Assembly (NCBI RefSeq): GCF_000497205.1
Contig: NZ_AYJW01000028.1
Location: 1-52,211, forward strand
Length of the DNA: 52,211 nucleotides
Reading direction: 5' to 3'
DNA from: Saccharopolyspora rectivirgula DSM 43747
GTDB taxonomy: Bacteria > Actinomycetota > Actinomycetes > Mycobacteriales > Pseudonocardiaceae
In this document: positions 8,583-19,587 of the stretch, in pieces
Numbering within the stretch: position 1 is the stretch's first letter
How the letters are laid out: the number at the start of each line of letters is the position of its first letter
The notes under the pieces: generated by a model
Databases searched by the model: none
Told to the model about the DNA's origin: nothing
What the model saw: the letters and a program-made list of their open reading frames with translations, nothing else
Program-made: the position numbers and the translations under genes

Positions 8583-10199
8583 TCAGCCCTGCCGGGGCGC
8601 GGCGTCCGCGGAGCTCCGCTGGCCGGCTTCTTCCAGCACGGCGTGCGCCCGGTGCGAGAGCTCCAGCAGCTGTTCGGTGGGCAGCTTGGAGCTGCGCACC
8701 TCGCCGCTGGCCACGTCGTAGGCCTCGTGCAGTTCGATCAGGGCTTTGCGGAGCTCAGCCCGGGGCACCGGTTCGGTCGCGGTGAGCTGGTGCACCCGGT
8801 CCATCGCCGTGCGCACCCGGGCCACCCAGGCGCGGGGCGGCGAGACCCAGTTGACCGCGACGGCGACCGCGGCGCCCAGCAGGGTCGCCCAGAGCCGGTC
8901 GGAGGCGATTTCCGCAGGTGGGGCGGAGGAGTTGAACGCGCTCACCAGCAGGGCGACCGGGGTCGCGAAGAACAGGCCGAACGCGTAGTTCATCAGCACG
9001 GTCAGTTCCGCGCCCCACTGCAGGGCGGCCAGCAGGAGGATGATCGCCCAGGCCGGCGGGTCGGCGGTGAGCAGCCCCAGGCCGACGAGCACGCCGCCGA
9101 TCGTTCCGGTGACGCGCTGCAGCATCCGGGGCACCGAGGTGGACGTGCTGGTGGCCTGCATGACCGAGACCGCGGAGACGGCTGCCCAGTAGGCGTGCCC
9201 GATGCCGAGCAGGTGGGTGAGCAGACTGCCGAGCAGGGCGGCGACGACGACTCGGAAGGCGTAGGGCACCAGCCAGGAGCTGGCGTGCTGGCCGGGGCGC
9301 AGGGCGGCGACGAGAACACCGCGGATCAACCTCCAACGGGAGGCCGGAGGCGGTGGGGTGGCGGCCTCCGCGGCGACGTCGCCGAGCAGTTCGCCGAAGG
9401 CCGTTCCGCTGCGGGCAGCGGTGGCTGCGCGCCGCAGGGCTGCCGGGTCCGCCTCGCCGGAGAACAGCAAGTTCTCGCACAGCTGCGTGGCCTGCACCAG
9501 GGCGAGGTGGTCGGGTGAGTCGCGGTGCAGGCGCCCCACGTTGGCCACGCTGTTCCAGGCGGTTTCCACGGCCACCGCGGCGCGGTGCCGGGCGGTCGGG
9601 TCCAGGCGCGCCTCCACGTGGGCAGCGGTGGCTTCCAGGGCGGCGGCGACGGCGCGCCGTTGCGGGCCGAGCCCGATCACCACGGCCCCGGCGATGCTCA
9701 CGCCCCAGGCGAGGGCGGCGCTGAGCGCGGTCACCAGCAGGTGCAGCGGCAGGTCCGCGTGGCTCAGCGGCAGGTGGGAGCAGGCTCCGGTGGCGAAGGC
9801 GAAGATCAGGCCGCCGGGCGGGCCGAGCTTCACGGCGGTGGCCGCTGCGGTGGTGATCGCGCCGACGAGCGCGGTGGCCAGCAGGGAGAGGGCTTCCTGC
9901 CACGGCCCGGAGGGACCGTGGACGGCGATCAGGTCACCGATGGCCACCGAGACGACCATGGTCACCGCGACCGCGGCGAGCGTTCGGGCTTGCTGCCGGT
10001 ACGGCTCGCTGCGGCAGTAGACGCTGGTCAGTGCCCCGAAGACCGCGCCGGCGACCAGGTCCAGTCGACCGGCGGCCAGCAGCGCCACCATCGGCACCAG
10101 CATGGAGAGGAAAGCTCTGAGCGCGGGCCAGGCGATGGCTTCCATCCGCCGGAGTCGGAAGGTGTCTTGGAGGTTTCGAACGAGTACGGTACGGGGCAC
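8583..10199 (-). CDS. FUSC-family (aromatic acid exporter-like) membrane transporter
   Basis: 538 residues with two blocks of hydrophobic helices (about residues 25-175 and 310-440) separated and followed by soluble segments, the layout of the FUSC/YccS/AaeB proteins, which export aromatic acids in some bacteria. The substrate here is unknown. The GTG at 10199 has a strong GGAGGAAC ribosome site. It is divergent from a MarR regulator across only 45 AT-rich bases, so that regulator probably controls it. It meets rsmB tail to tail at 8526-8583. Confidence 0.8.
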   Translation of the reverse strand: MPRTVLVRNLQDTFRLRRMEAIAWPALRAFLSMLVPMVALLAAGRLDLVAGAVFGALTSVYCRSEPYRQQARTLAAVAVTMVVSVAIGDLIAVHGPSGPWQEALSLLATALVGAITTAAATAVKLGPPGGLIFAFATGACSHLPLSHADLPLHLLVTALSAALAWGVSIAGAVVIGLGPQRRAVAAALEATAAHVEARLDPTARHRAAVAVETAWNSVANVGRLHRDSPDHLALVQATQLCENLLFSGEADPAALRRAATAARSGTAFGELLGDVAAEAATPPPPASRWRLIRGVLVAALRPGQHASSWLVPYAFRVVVAALLGSLLTHLLGIGHAYWAAVSAVSVMQATSTSTSVPRMLQRVTGTIGGVLVGLGLLTADPPAWAIILLLAALQWGAELTVLMNYAFGLFFATPVALLVSAFNSSAPPAEIASDRLWATLLGAAVAVAVNWVSPPRAWVARVRTAMDRVHQLTATEPVPRAELRKALIELHEAYDVASGEVRSSKLPTEQLLELSHRAHAVLEEAGQRSSADAAPRQG

Positions 10200-10244
10200 G
10201 TTCCTCCATAATACGCTATTAATTTACAAGTGAAATAAAAAGCG
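10200..10244. promoter_or_regulatory. Divergent promoter/operator between FUSC transporter and MarR gene
   Basis: This 45-base region is very AT-rich against the GC-rich background. It holds TAATA-CGC-TATTA (10209-10221, perfect 5-bp arms) and next to it an imperfect ATTTAC/GTGAAAT dyad (10222-10236). TATTAT and TAAATT on the minus strand and TAATTT on the plus strand are candidate -10 elements. A MarR dimer bound to either dyad would block both promoters. Confidence 0.55.
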
Positions 10245-10769
10245 ATGAACAGAACACCTGACCTCATCGAAGCGGCCAGGGCGCAGTGGCGGGACGTGCA
10301 CCCCGACCTGGACACCTCGAGCATGGAGGTGATCGGGAGGGTGCTGCGAGCCGCGGCGGTGCTGCGGCACCGGCTGGACGCCGTGCTGGCCGAAGAAGGG
10401 CTGAACCGGGCCGAGTTCGACCTGCTGTGCGCGCTGCGCCGGACCGGCGCCCCGGTCAGCCCCGGCAAGCTCAACGAACTGACCGTGGCCTCCGGGGCAG
10501 CGGTCACCAAGCGGATCCAGGCGCTCGCCGAACGCGGCCTGCTGGAACGGGCCACCGACGAGCGGGACCGCCGGCGAGCTCGCGTGCAGCTGACCCGAGC
10601 CGGCGAGGAGCTGACCGATCGCGCCCTCGCCCGCAACCTGGCCGCCGAGCAGCGGGTGCTGGCCGGCCTCACCGCTCGACAACGGGAAGCCATCGCCACC
10701 GGACTCGCCCACCTGCTGCGCTCCCTCGAAGGCGCTCCGGACGTCGGCCTGGCCGAAACCGCCGAATGA
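10245..10769 (+). CDS. MarR-family transcriptional regulator
   Basis: 174 residues with the MarR winged-helix fold: dimer helices at the N-terminus (MEVIGRVLRAAAVLRHRLDAVL), the recognition region LNELTVASGAAVTKRIQALAERGLLER (about 82-106, given in part), and the wing DERDRRRARVQLT. MarR proteins bind palindromes as dimers and release DNA on binding small aromatic ligands. Its divergence from an aromatic-acid-exporter-like transporter fits that. The ATG start lies 19 bases after a TAATTT -10 candidate; no strong Shine-Dalgarno is visible. Confidence 0.88.
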   Translation: MNRTPDLIEAARAQWRDVHPDLDTSSMEVIGRVLRAAAVLRHRLDAVLAEEGLNRAEFDLLCALRRTGAPVSPGKLNELTVASGAAVTKRIQALAERGLLERATDERDRRRARVQLTRAGEELTDRALARNLAAEQRVLAGLTARQREAIATGLAHLLRSLEGAPDVGLAETAE

Positions 10770-10794
10770 GCTGTTGCGCGTCGGGAAGAACGAA

Positions 10795-10800
10795 TAGGGT
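10795..10800 (+). promoter_or_regulatory. -10 element upstream of the OsmC gene
   Basis: TAGGGT fits TAnnnT and lies 56 bases before the ATG at 10857, in the gap after the MarR gene. It suggests that the OsmC gene has its own promoter. Confidence 0.35.
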
Positions 10801-10856
10801 GCTCGCAGGTTGACCTCGAGCAGCCGGAAAGCAGCACGACATTCGGGCGGTACGAC

Positions 10857-11270
10857 ATGTCAGGAACACCCGTTGAAGTGACCCGGACCGGGCAGCACGC
10901 GTTCATGGCGGTGAACCCGCGGGGTGGGAAGGTGGCCATCGGCCGGGAGGACGCGGCCGACTCGTTCACCCCCGGCGAGCTGCTGCTGGCCGCGATAGCC
11001 GGCTGCTCCGCGCTGACCGGCGAGAACCTGCTGGTCCGGCGACTGGGGCAGGACGCGGAACTCACCGTGCGGGCGGATCGGACGAAATCGCCCGAAGAGC
11101 CGCACAAGTTCGCCTCCGTGCAGGTCAGCTTCAACTACGACCTCAGCGGCCTGTCCGAGCCGGAGCGGTCCAAACTGGTCGAAGCCGTGCAGCGGGCGGT
11201 CGACAAGTACTGCACGGTGAGCCGGTCGGTGACCGAGGGCACACCGGTGGAAGTCGATCTCCCGCGCTGA
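10857..11270 (+). CDS. OsmC-family protein (possible peroxide-reducing protein)
   Basis: 137 residues, the normal length for the OsmC/Ohr fold. The two signature cysteines are present, one in AGCSALTGENLL (about residue 51) and one in KYCTVSRSV (about 121), where the Ohr/OsmC thiol pair reduces organic hydroperoxides. TPGELLLAAIAGCSA matches the conserved helix. The motifs resemble OsmC/YhfA-type proteins more than strict Ohr, so the substrate is not certain. The ATG lacks a strong ribosome site. Confidence 0.82.
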   Translation: MSGTPVEVTRTGQHAFMAVNPRGGKVAIGREDAADSFTPGELLLAAIAGCSALTGENLLVRRLGQDAELTVRADRTKSPEEPHKFASVQVSFNYDLSGLSEPERSKLVEAVQRAVDKYCTVSRSVTEGTPVEVDLPR

Positions 11271-11388
11271 GCCGGCGAGTGTCCGGGCTGTTGCGGTGCT
11301 GTGACTGAAGTGCTGGCCAGCGGGCTGCACAGGTGCCGTAAGGTGCTCGTCGCGTTGTGCTGGCACACGTCGAGCAGGAGGCGCACCA

Positions 11389-12789
11389 GTGGCCCACGAG
11401 ACCGCACCGCCGCAGCAGACCGGACTGCGCCGGGAACTGAGCAGCCGCCAGGTCGGGATGATCGCGATCGGCGGCGCAATCGGAACCGGCCTGTTCCTCG
11501 GCTCCGGGTTGGCCATCTCCATCGCCGGCCCCGCGGTGGTCATCGCGTACGCGGTGGCCGCGCTGGCCGCGCTGACCCTGGCCTTCGCGCTCGCCGAAAT
11601 GGTGGTCGTGCACCCGGAGGCCGGTGGCTTCGGCGCCATCGCGCAGCGCTACCTGGGCGGTTTGGCCGGATTCGTCTCCCGGTGGATCTACTGGGCCGCG
11701 CAGGTGGTCAACATCGGCAGCGAGGTGATCGCGGCGGGCCTGTACGTCAAGTTCTGGTACCCGCAGCTGCCGTTATGGGTGCCGGTCGTGGCGTTCTCGG
11801 TGATCATGCTCGGCGTGAACCTCGCCGCGGTGCGCTACTTCGGCGAGTTCGAGTACTGGTTCGCCATGGTCAAGGTCGTCACCATCGTGGCGTTCATCGG
11901 CCTCGGCCTCTGCTACATCTTCTTCGGGCTGCCAGGGCGACCGGCAGTCGGTTTCGAGGCGCTGAGCGAGCACGGCGGTTTCCTGCCCAACGGACTGGGC
12001 GCGGTCTGGCTGGCCCTGACCGTGGTGACCTTCTCCTACATCGGCACCGAAGCGGTCTCCCTGACCGCGGCCGAATCCCGCGACCCCGGCAAGGACGTCC
12101 CCCGAGCCGCCCGGAACATGGTGCTGCGGCTCGGCCTGTTCTACGTGCTGGGCATGCTCGTGGTGGTCTCGATCCTGCCGTGGGACCAGGTGTCGACGTC
12201 CGAGGACGTCACCCAGAGCCCCTTCGTCCGGCTGTTCAGCATGGCGGGCATCCCGGCCGCGGCAGGGATCATGAACTTCGTGGTGCTCACGGCAGCGCTG
12301 TCGGCGATGAACACCAACCTCTACCTGACCGCGCGGATGACCCACTCGCTGGCCACCGACGGCTACGCGCCGCGCTGGTTCGCCAAGGTCAGCCGCAGCG
12401 GGGTGCCCCGGCGCGCCCTCCTGCTGTCGGCGCTCGGCTTGGCCTTGGCGGCTTCGATCTCGGTGTTCGCGCCGGAGAACGCGTTCGCGATGCTGCTCGG
12501 CATGGCGCTGTTCGGCGCCCTCGTGGTGTGGTTGCTGATCTTCGTCAGCCACCTGGTGTTCCGCCGCCAGCGGGCGGCCCAGGGGCTGCCCCCGTCGCCG
12601 GTGCGGCTGGCCGGGGCGCCGCTGACCACGGTGCTGGCCATGCTCTTCCTCGCCGCGGTCCTGCTGACCACGCCGTTCACCGAGCAGTTCAGCGTGGCCT
12701 GGAAAGCGGGGGTGCCGTTCGTGCTCCTGCTGTGCGCCGTCTACTACTTGATCCGGCGGCGCAGGGCGCAGCACGCGGAGGAGAGCTGA
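11389..12789 (+). CDS. Amino acid permease (APC superfamily)
   Basis: 466 residues with about 12 transmembrane helices. The first helix carries [17 protein letters not shown], the signature of the amino acid transporter (AAT) group, and [16 protein letters not shown] matches the substrate-site helix. The protein takes up an amino acid by proton symport; which one cannot be told. The C-terminus is short and basic ([12 protein letters not shown]). The GTG start follows AGGAGG. It lies just ahead of rpe on the same strand, but rpe has its own promoter. Confidence 0.88.
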   Translation: MAHETAPPQQTGLRRELSSRQVGMIAIGGAIGTGLFLGSGLAISIAGPAVVIAYAVAALAALTLAFALAEMVVVHPEAGGFGAIAQRYLGGLAGFVSRWIYWAAQVVNIGSEVIAAGLYVKFWYPQLPLWVPVVAFSVIMLGVNLAAVRYFGEFEYWFAMVKVVTIVAFIGLGLCYIFFGLPGRPAVGFEALSEHGGFLPNGLGAVWLALTVVTFSYIGTEAVSLTAAESRDPGKDVPRAARNMVLRLGLFYVLGMLVVVSILPWDQVSTSEDVTQSPFVRLFSMAGIPAAAGIMNFVVLTAALSAMNTNLYLTARMTHSLATDGYAPRWFAKVSRSGVPRRALLLSALGLALAASISVFAPENAFAMLLGMALFGALVVWLLIFVSHLVFRRQRAAQGLPPSPVRLAGAPLTTVLAMLFLAAVLLTTPFTEQFSVAWKAGVPFVLLLCAVYYLIRRRRAQHAEES

Positions 12790-12824
12790 AGCCGCCCCGA
12801 CCGCCTCGGCCGGGGGACGGGCTT

Positions 12825-12830
12825 TACACT
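12825..12830 (+). promoter_or_regulatory. -10 element of a leaderless rpe promoter
   Basis: TACACT lies exactly 6 bases before the rpe GTG at 12837, and there is no Shine-Dalgarno sequence. This points to transcription starting at or next to the start codon. Confidence 0.5.
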
Positions 12831-12836
12831 CCGCTT

Positions 12837-13532
12837 GTGTCCAACCAGCCGATGATCGCGCCGTCCATTCTGTCCGCTGATTTCGCCCGTCTGGCGGACG
12901 AGGTTTCTGCTGTCAACGGTGAGCCCGGCCGTCGTGCGGACTGGCTCCATGTCGATGTCATGGACGCGCATTTCGTGCCGAACTTGACGCTGGGGCTGCC
13001 GGTGGTCGAGTCGCTGCTGAAGGTGACCGACATCCCCATGGACTGCCACCTGATGATCGAAGACCCCGACCGGTGGGCGGTCGGGTACGCCGAAGCAGGT
13101 GCGCACAACGTGACCGTCCACGTGGAGGCGGCCAAGGACCCGGTGGCCATCGCCAAGGACCTCCGGGCCGCCGGCGCCAAGGCAGGGCTGTCGATCAAGC
13201 CGAACACCCCGCTGGAGCCCTACGTCGAGGTGCTCAAGCACTACGACACCCTGCTGGTGATGTCGGTCGAGCCGGGCTTCGGCGGGCAGAAGTTCATCTC
13301 CGACGTGCTCAGCAAGGTCAAGAAAGCCCGCAACCTGGTGGACACCGGCCACCTGAACCTCCTCGTGGAGATCGACGGGGGCATCAACCCCGACACCATC
13401 GAGCAAGCTGCCGAGGCCGGAGTCGACTGCTTCGTGGCGGGTTCGGCCGTCTACGGAGCGGAGGACCCCGCCAAGGCCATCGAGGCGCTGCGGGCCAAGG
13501 CGGCCCCCGCGTTCGCCAAAGTCAGGCAGTGA
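12837..13532 (+). CDS. rpe: Ribulose-phosphate 3-epimerase
   Basis: 231 residues, a TIM-barrel enzyme that interconverts ribulose-5-phosphate and xylulose-5-phosphate. Key motifs are [12 protein letters not shown] at the N-terminus, [12 protein letters not shown] and [10 protein letters not shown] (metal ligands and catalytic Asp), [10 protein letters not shown] and the phosphate loop [10 protein letters not shown] with AGSAVYG. The GTG start places the conserved IAPSILSAD strand at residue 7 as usual. It begins the rpe-ribD-ribE-ribBA-ribH stretch, and its substrate ribulose-5-phosphate is also the precursor used by RibBA. Confidence 0.96.
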   Translation: MSNQPMIAPSILSADFARLADEVSAVNGEPGRRADWLHVDVMDAHFVPNLTLGLPVVESLLKVTDIPMDCHLMIEDPDRWAVGYAEAGAHNVTVHVEAAKDPVAIAKDLRAAGAKAGLSIKPNTPLEPYVEVLKHYDTLLVMSVEPGFGGQKFISDVLSKVKKARNLVDTGHLNLLVEIDGGINPDTIEQAAEAGVDCFVAGSAVYGAEDPAKAIEALRAKAAPAFAKVRQ

Positions 13533-13581
13533 TTGCGGTCGCCGGTGCGAGCCGGCGCACGTCGGGGAAGGGAGGGGCGCC

Positions 13582-14649
13582 GTGTCCGCCCCGGAGCTGC
13601 TGGCCGCTGCCATGCGCACGGCGATCGATCGGAGCGAGCAGGTCCGCGGGACCACCAGTCCCAATCCGCCGGTCGGCTGCGTCGTGCTGGACGCCTCCGG
13701 CGCGGTGGTCGGAGTGGGGGCGACCCAGCCCCCGGGCGGACCGCACGCCGAAGTGGTGGCCCTCCGGCAAGCCGGGGAACGAGCCGCCGGCGGCACCGCT
13801 GTGGTGACGCTGGAGCCCTGCGCGCACACCGGCCGCACCCCGCCGTGCACCGATGCGCTGCGCGAAGCCGGCATCGCCCGCGTGGTGCACGCGGTGTCGG
13901 ACCCGAACCCGCAGGCCGCCGGCGGTGCTGAGGTGCTGCGCGCCGCCGGGGTCGAGGTGCAGTCCGGTCTGCTCGCCCGCGAGGCGGCCAACGGCCCGCT
14001 GCGGGCTTGGCTGCACTTCGTTCGCACCGGTCGACCGCACGTGACCTGGAAGTACGCCGCTACTTTGGACGGCAGGTCAGCAGCGGCCGACGGGAGCAGC
14101 AAGTGGATCAGTTCCGCCGACTCCCGGGCCGAGGTGCACCAGATCCGTGCCAAAGTGGACGCGATCGTCGCCGGCACCGGAACCGTGCTGGCGGACGACC
14201 CGCAGCTGACCGCTCGCCACCCGGACGGAACGCTGCTGCCCCGGCAACCGCTCCGGGTGGTCGTGGGAGACCGGCCGATTCCCCCCGGAGCGCGAGTGCT
14301 GGACGACTCGGCCGAGACGGTGCAGCTGCCCGGCGGCGACCCCGCCGGTGCGCTCGCCGAACTCGCCCGGCGCGGGATCGTGGACGTGCTGCTGGAAGGC
14401 GGGCCCACGCTGGCCGGGGCGTTCCTGGCCGCCGGTTGCGTCGACCGGATCATCGGCTACGTCGCGCCGATGCTGTTCGGATCCGGGCGGGCCGCGCTGG
14501 GCGACGCCGGGGTGGGAACGATCTCCCAGGCTCTGCGGTTCGAAGTGGAAGAAGTGTCGATGTGCGGACCTGACGTGCGGGTGAGTGCGGTCCCCGTGCG
14601 GCGGCCCGGGTGCGGACGGGAGGAAACGAGTGTTCACCGGGATCGTTGA
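13582..14649 (+). CDS. ribD: Bifunctional riboflavin deaminase/reductase RibD
   Basis: 355 residues. The N-terminal zinc deaminase domain (1-145) shows PHAEVVAL and PCAHTGRTPPC, the His and two Cys zinc ligands with catalytic Glu. The C-terminal NADPH-dependent reductase domain shows HVTWKYAATLDGR, ISSADSR and DVLLEGGPTLAGAF. It carries out the second and third steps of riboflavin synthesis from the GTP branch. The GTG start has GGAGGGG just upstream. The last 20 bases overlap the start of ribE, so the C-terminal tail ([12 protein letters not shown]) is shaped by that overlap. Confidence 0.95.
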   Translation: MSAPELLAAAMRTAIDRSEQVRGTTSPNPPVGCVVLDASGAVVGVGATQPPGGPHAEVVALRQAGERAAGGTAVVTLEPCAHTGRTPPCTDALREAGIARVVHAVSDPNPQAAGGAEVLRAAGVEVQSGLLAREAANGPLRAWLHFVRTGRPHVTWKYAATLDGRSAAADGSSKWISSADSRAEVHQIRAKVDAIVAGTGTVLADDPQLTARHPDGTLLPRQPLRVVVGDRPIPPGARVLDDSAETVQLPGGDPAGALAELARRGIVDVLLEGGPTLAGAFLAAGCVDRIIGYVAPMLFGSGRAALGDAGVGTISQALRFEVEEVSMCGPDVRVSAVPVRRPGCGREETSVHRDR

Positions 14650-15273
14650 GGAACTCGGCGCGGTCACGGGCGTCCAGCAGCAGGACGGGGGGTGCCGGCT
14701 GACCATCTCGGGCCCCAAGGTCGTCGCCGACGCCAAGCACGGGGACTCGATCGCGGTGAACGGCGTCTGCCTCACCGTGGTCGATCTCACAGGCGATGAG
14801 TTCAGCGTGGACGTCGTCGAAGAGACGCTCCGCAGGTCCGCGTTGAAGCACGTCTCCGTCGGAGACCGGGTCAACCTGGAACGCGCGATGGCCCTCGGCG
14901 AGCGGCTCGGCGGGCACATCGTGCAGGGCCACGTGGACGGCACGGCTGTGGTGCGCGCCACCGAGCCCTCCGGGCTCACCCGGTTCGAACTGCCCAGCCG
15001 GCTCTCCCGCTACCTCGTGGAGAAGGGCTCCATCACCGTGGACGGGGTTTCCCTGACCGTGGTGGAGGCCGGGGACGCCGAATTCAGCGTCGCCCTGATC
15101 CCCGCCACCAAGGAACTGACCACCCTGGGGTTCCGCGAGCCGGGTGACGAAGTGAACATCGAGGTGGATGTGCTGGCCAAGCACCTGGAACGGCTCGCGC
15201 AGCCGCTTCTCGGCGGACCGGACCGTGGATCCGGAGGCGTTTCGGAGGACAATGGCGGCGTCGGGGAGGCCCG

Positions 15274-15277
<4 letters not shown>
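14630..15277 (+). CDS. ribE: Riboflavin synthase, alpha chain
   Basis: 215 residues with the tandem lumazine-binding repeats of riboflavin synthase. [10 protein letters not shown] opens the first repeat, and [12 protein letters not shown] is echoed by [12 protein letters not shown] in the second. [12 protein letters not shown] links them. It dismutates two 6,7-dimethyl-8-ribityllumazine molecules into riboflavin. The GTG at 14630 is preceded by GGGAGGAAAC and places FTGIVEE at the conserved N-terminus. The gene overlaps ribD by 20 bases and ribBA by 4. A Gly-rich tail ([16 protein letters not shown]) follows the second domain. Mycobacterial workers call it ribC. Confidence 0.95.
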
Positions 15278-17545
<2,268 letters not shown>

Positions 17546-17547
17546 TC

Positions 17548-18321
17548 GTGGCGGACGCCCAGACCTTCGAAGCACGTGTGGCGGATCGGCTGGCGGGTTT
17601 GCCGGGCGTGCAGGCGGTGTCCCTCGGAGGATCTCGCGCCCAGGGCACGCACCGGCCGGACAGCGACTGGGACTTCGCCGTCTACTACCGGGGCCACTTC
17701 TCGCCCCAGCACTTGCGGGAGCTCGGCTGGCCCGGGGAGGTGTCCGAGCTCGGGGCTTGGGGCGGCGTGTTCAACGGCGGGGCCTGGTTGACGGTGGAGG
17801 GCCGGCCGGTCGATGTGCACTACCGCGATCTCGATGTGGTGGACCAGCAGCTGGAGCGGGCCCGGGAAGGGCAGTTCGAGTGGCAGCCGCTGATGTTCCA
17901 CCTCGCCGGGATCCCCAGCTATCTGCTGCTCGCCGAGCTGGCGATGAACCGCGTGCTGCACGGCGACCTGCCCCGGCCGGAGTTCCCGCCCGCGCTGCGG
18001 AAGTCCGCGCCGCAGGTGTGGTGGCAGCACGCCTCGCTCGGTTTCGACTACGCCCGGGCCAATCACGCCCGTTCCGGTCGACTCGCCGAAACCGCCGGCG
18101 CGATCGCCCAAGCTGCTTGCCAGACCGCTCATGCGGTGCTGGCCGGCCGGGGCGAGTGGGTCACCAACGAGAAGCGGCTGCTGGCGCGGGCCGGATTGCG
18201 CGGCGTCGATCAGGTCGTGGCCGGCCTTTCGGCCGAGCCGGAGGTCCTGCTGCGCGGCGTCGACGAGGCCCGGGAGCGGTGCGCGGCGGCCGTGGCGGAG
18301 TACGTGCCCGGCGCCAGCTGA
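17548..18321 (+). CDS. Nucleotidyltransferase-domain protein (pol-beta superfamily)
   Basis: 257 residues. GGSRAQGTHRPDSDWDFAVY (27-46) carries the nucleotidyltransferase signature GS...DxD with Asp40 and Asp42, and VDVHYRD supplies the third acidic residue near Asp89. A helical domain with several His and Arg residues follows (about 110-250), as in MNT-type and aminoglycoside-nucleotidyltransferase-like proteins. It therefore probably transfers a nucleotide to a small molecule, protein or tRNA; the acceptor is unknown. The GTG start lies two bases after the PH gene stop, so it is in the riboflavin operon. It converges with a SLATT-like membrane gene. Confidence 0.78.
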   Translation: MADAQTFEARVADRLAGLPGVQAVSLGGSRAQGTHRPDSDWDFAVYYRGHFSPQHLRELGWPGEVSELGAWGGVFNGGAWLTVEGRPVDVHYRDLDVVDQQLERAREGQFEWQPLMFHLAGIPSYLLLAELAMNRVLHGDLPRPEFPPALRKSAPQVWWQHASLGFDYARANHARSGRLAETAGAIAQAACQTAHAVLAGRGEWVTNEKRLLARAGLRGVDQVVAGLSAEPEVLLRGVDEARERCAAAVAEYVPGAS

Positions 18322-18349
18322 CCGCCGACGCCCTGAGATCTCAATGCGA

Positions 18350-18408
18350 CAGCAGCCGGCAGGGGGAGTCTCCACCCGGTGCGGGCGGGCACCCCTTGCC
18401 GGCTGCTG
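18350..18408. terminator. Bidirectional terminator between convergent genes
   Basis: A 12-bp perfect stem (CAGCAGCCGGCA, 18350-18361, with TGCCGGCTGCTG, 18397-18408) continues into a GGGG/CCCC pairing across a one-base bulge. It sits exactly between the tails of the nucleotidyltransferase and the SLATT-like gene, so it can end transcription from both sides. Confidence 0.7.
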
Positions 18409-18432
18409 CTGGCCAGCAGGCTCGGCCAGCTC

Positions 18433-19248
18433 TCAGTTCTGCCGGTTCAGCTCCGTGGAGCTCTGCTCCAACTGCAGTTCCCGCTTGCGCTGTTCTTCTT
18501 TCAGCGCTTCCACCTTCACCGCATATCGTTTCAACGCTTCTTCTTCTGTTGCGTCGTAGTCACCGACCCGCAAATCCACCGCGTTGTATTCCTTTTCTAT
18601 CGCGTCAGCGGTGAGCTGCTGGTTGAATCCGCGTTCGCGGAATTTGAAATATCCGGTGAAGCCGGCGGAAATGCTGACCATGCCGGCGAGAATGACGCTC
18701 GACCAGCGGAACAGCGGGGTGTCGAGCCCCGCACTGGTAAGGCTGGTCACGCCGATGGAACCGACGATGATGATCGCTTGGAAGAAGTTGTGGATCATCC
18801 GGTTCTGGCGCGCTTGCCGCCGGTAGGACTCGATGTCCAAATAGGAGGCGGCGCGGTAGACCCGGAGGGACTGCTTGACGTTGCGCTCGAACCGGGCAGC
18901 CGCCATGCGGTGCTTGTTCTCCAACTCGGCCAGCTCGTGGGCGCGCTGGGCGATGACCGGGCGGTGCTTGAACACCAGCCAGCCGGCCACCGCGGTGGAG
19001 CAGATCCCCAGCAGCAGGCCGGCGTAGCTGAGGAACGTGCGGTTGGTGGCCCAGATGCCGTAGACGGTGGCTGCCCCCAGCGCGGTGGCGATGCCGAGGC
19101 TGCTCAGGAGCCAGAAGTACCTCAAGCGCTGCTTGAGGCGCTGCTCCTTTAACAGCACTTGCTGCTCGGTCAGCGACTTGACTGCCGGTTGCTCGGCTTC
19201 GTCAACCTGCTCGTTGTTCCTCACCGGTTCACTGGTCGTCGTTGTCAA
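18433..19248 (-). CDS. SLATT/DUF4231-like four-span membrane protein
   Basis: 271 residues. Four hydrophobic spans are visible (about 44-66, 72-92, 152-174 and 182-200). The last 60 residues are charged and probably coiled-coil (TEEEALKRYAVKVEALKEEQ). The order YRxAxYLxxExYR, then two spans, then TADAIEKEYNAVDLRVGDYD resembles DUF4231, a member of the SLATT group of predicted pore-forming effectors. The start is a TTG at 19248; a GTG nearby (VRNNEQ) is possible. Base composition is clearly lower in GC than the neighbours, which suggests acquisition. Function is not known. Confidence 0.65.
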   Translation of the reverse strand: MTTTTSEPVRNNEQVDEAEQPAVKSLTEQQVLLKEQRLKQRLRYFWLLSSLGIATALGAATVYGIWATNRTFLSYAGLLLGICSTAVAGWLVFKHRPVIAQRAHELAELENKHRMAAARFERNVKQSLRVYRAASYLDIESYRRQARQNRMIHNFFQAIIIVGSIGVTSLTSAGLDTPLFRWSSVILAGMVSISAGFTGYFKFRERGFNQQLTADAIEKEYNAVDLRVGDYDATEEEALKRYAVKVEALKEEQRKRELQLEQSSTELNRQN

Positions 19249-19587
19249 TGCCCCTGGCCTTTCAAGGATTGCCTGCTCGGCAGTAAGTTAGTGGGAACAG
19301 GGCCGACGAAGATCCTTTTGTCGAAGAAAAAACTACATCGAGTGGCAGGCGCGAGTATTCCGGCGATTGCTATGCACTTTCCGTGATTCGCAGTAATCCT
19401 GCTGTGGCAGAAACGGTCGCACGGCACGGTGAATCACGTGGAAGGCGAACACGCGAAATCCCACCGCCGAGCTGGCTGAAGCGCATTCGCGTTTGCGCTC
19501 GCCCCGGTCTCCGGCGAGGTGCCCCCTCGCCCGGCTCCGGCCACCGGTGGGGGACAATGGCCAAAAGCCCAGCAGGCGGGAGGACAC
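19249..19587. other. Divergent intergenic region without a gene
   Basis: 339 bases between the SLATT-like gene (minus) and the dihydroorotate-dehydrogenase-like gene (plus). Its left half is AT-rich with an A-run at 19326-19332. TAACTT on the minus strand near 19287 is a -10 candidate for the SLATT gene. An 8-bp inverted repeat CGTGATTC (19382-19389) / GAATCACG (19431-19438) is separated by 41 bases. No convincing coding frame is seen. Confidence 0.6.

Noticed and set aside
13533-13581. Possible FMN riboswitch ahead of the riboflavin genes
   Set aside because: Only 49 bases separate rpe and ribD, too few for an RFN element, and no conserved RFN helices are visible.
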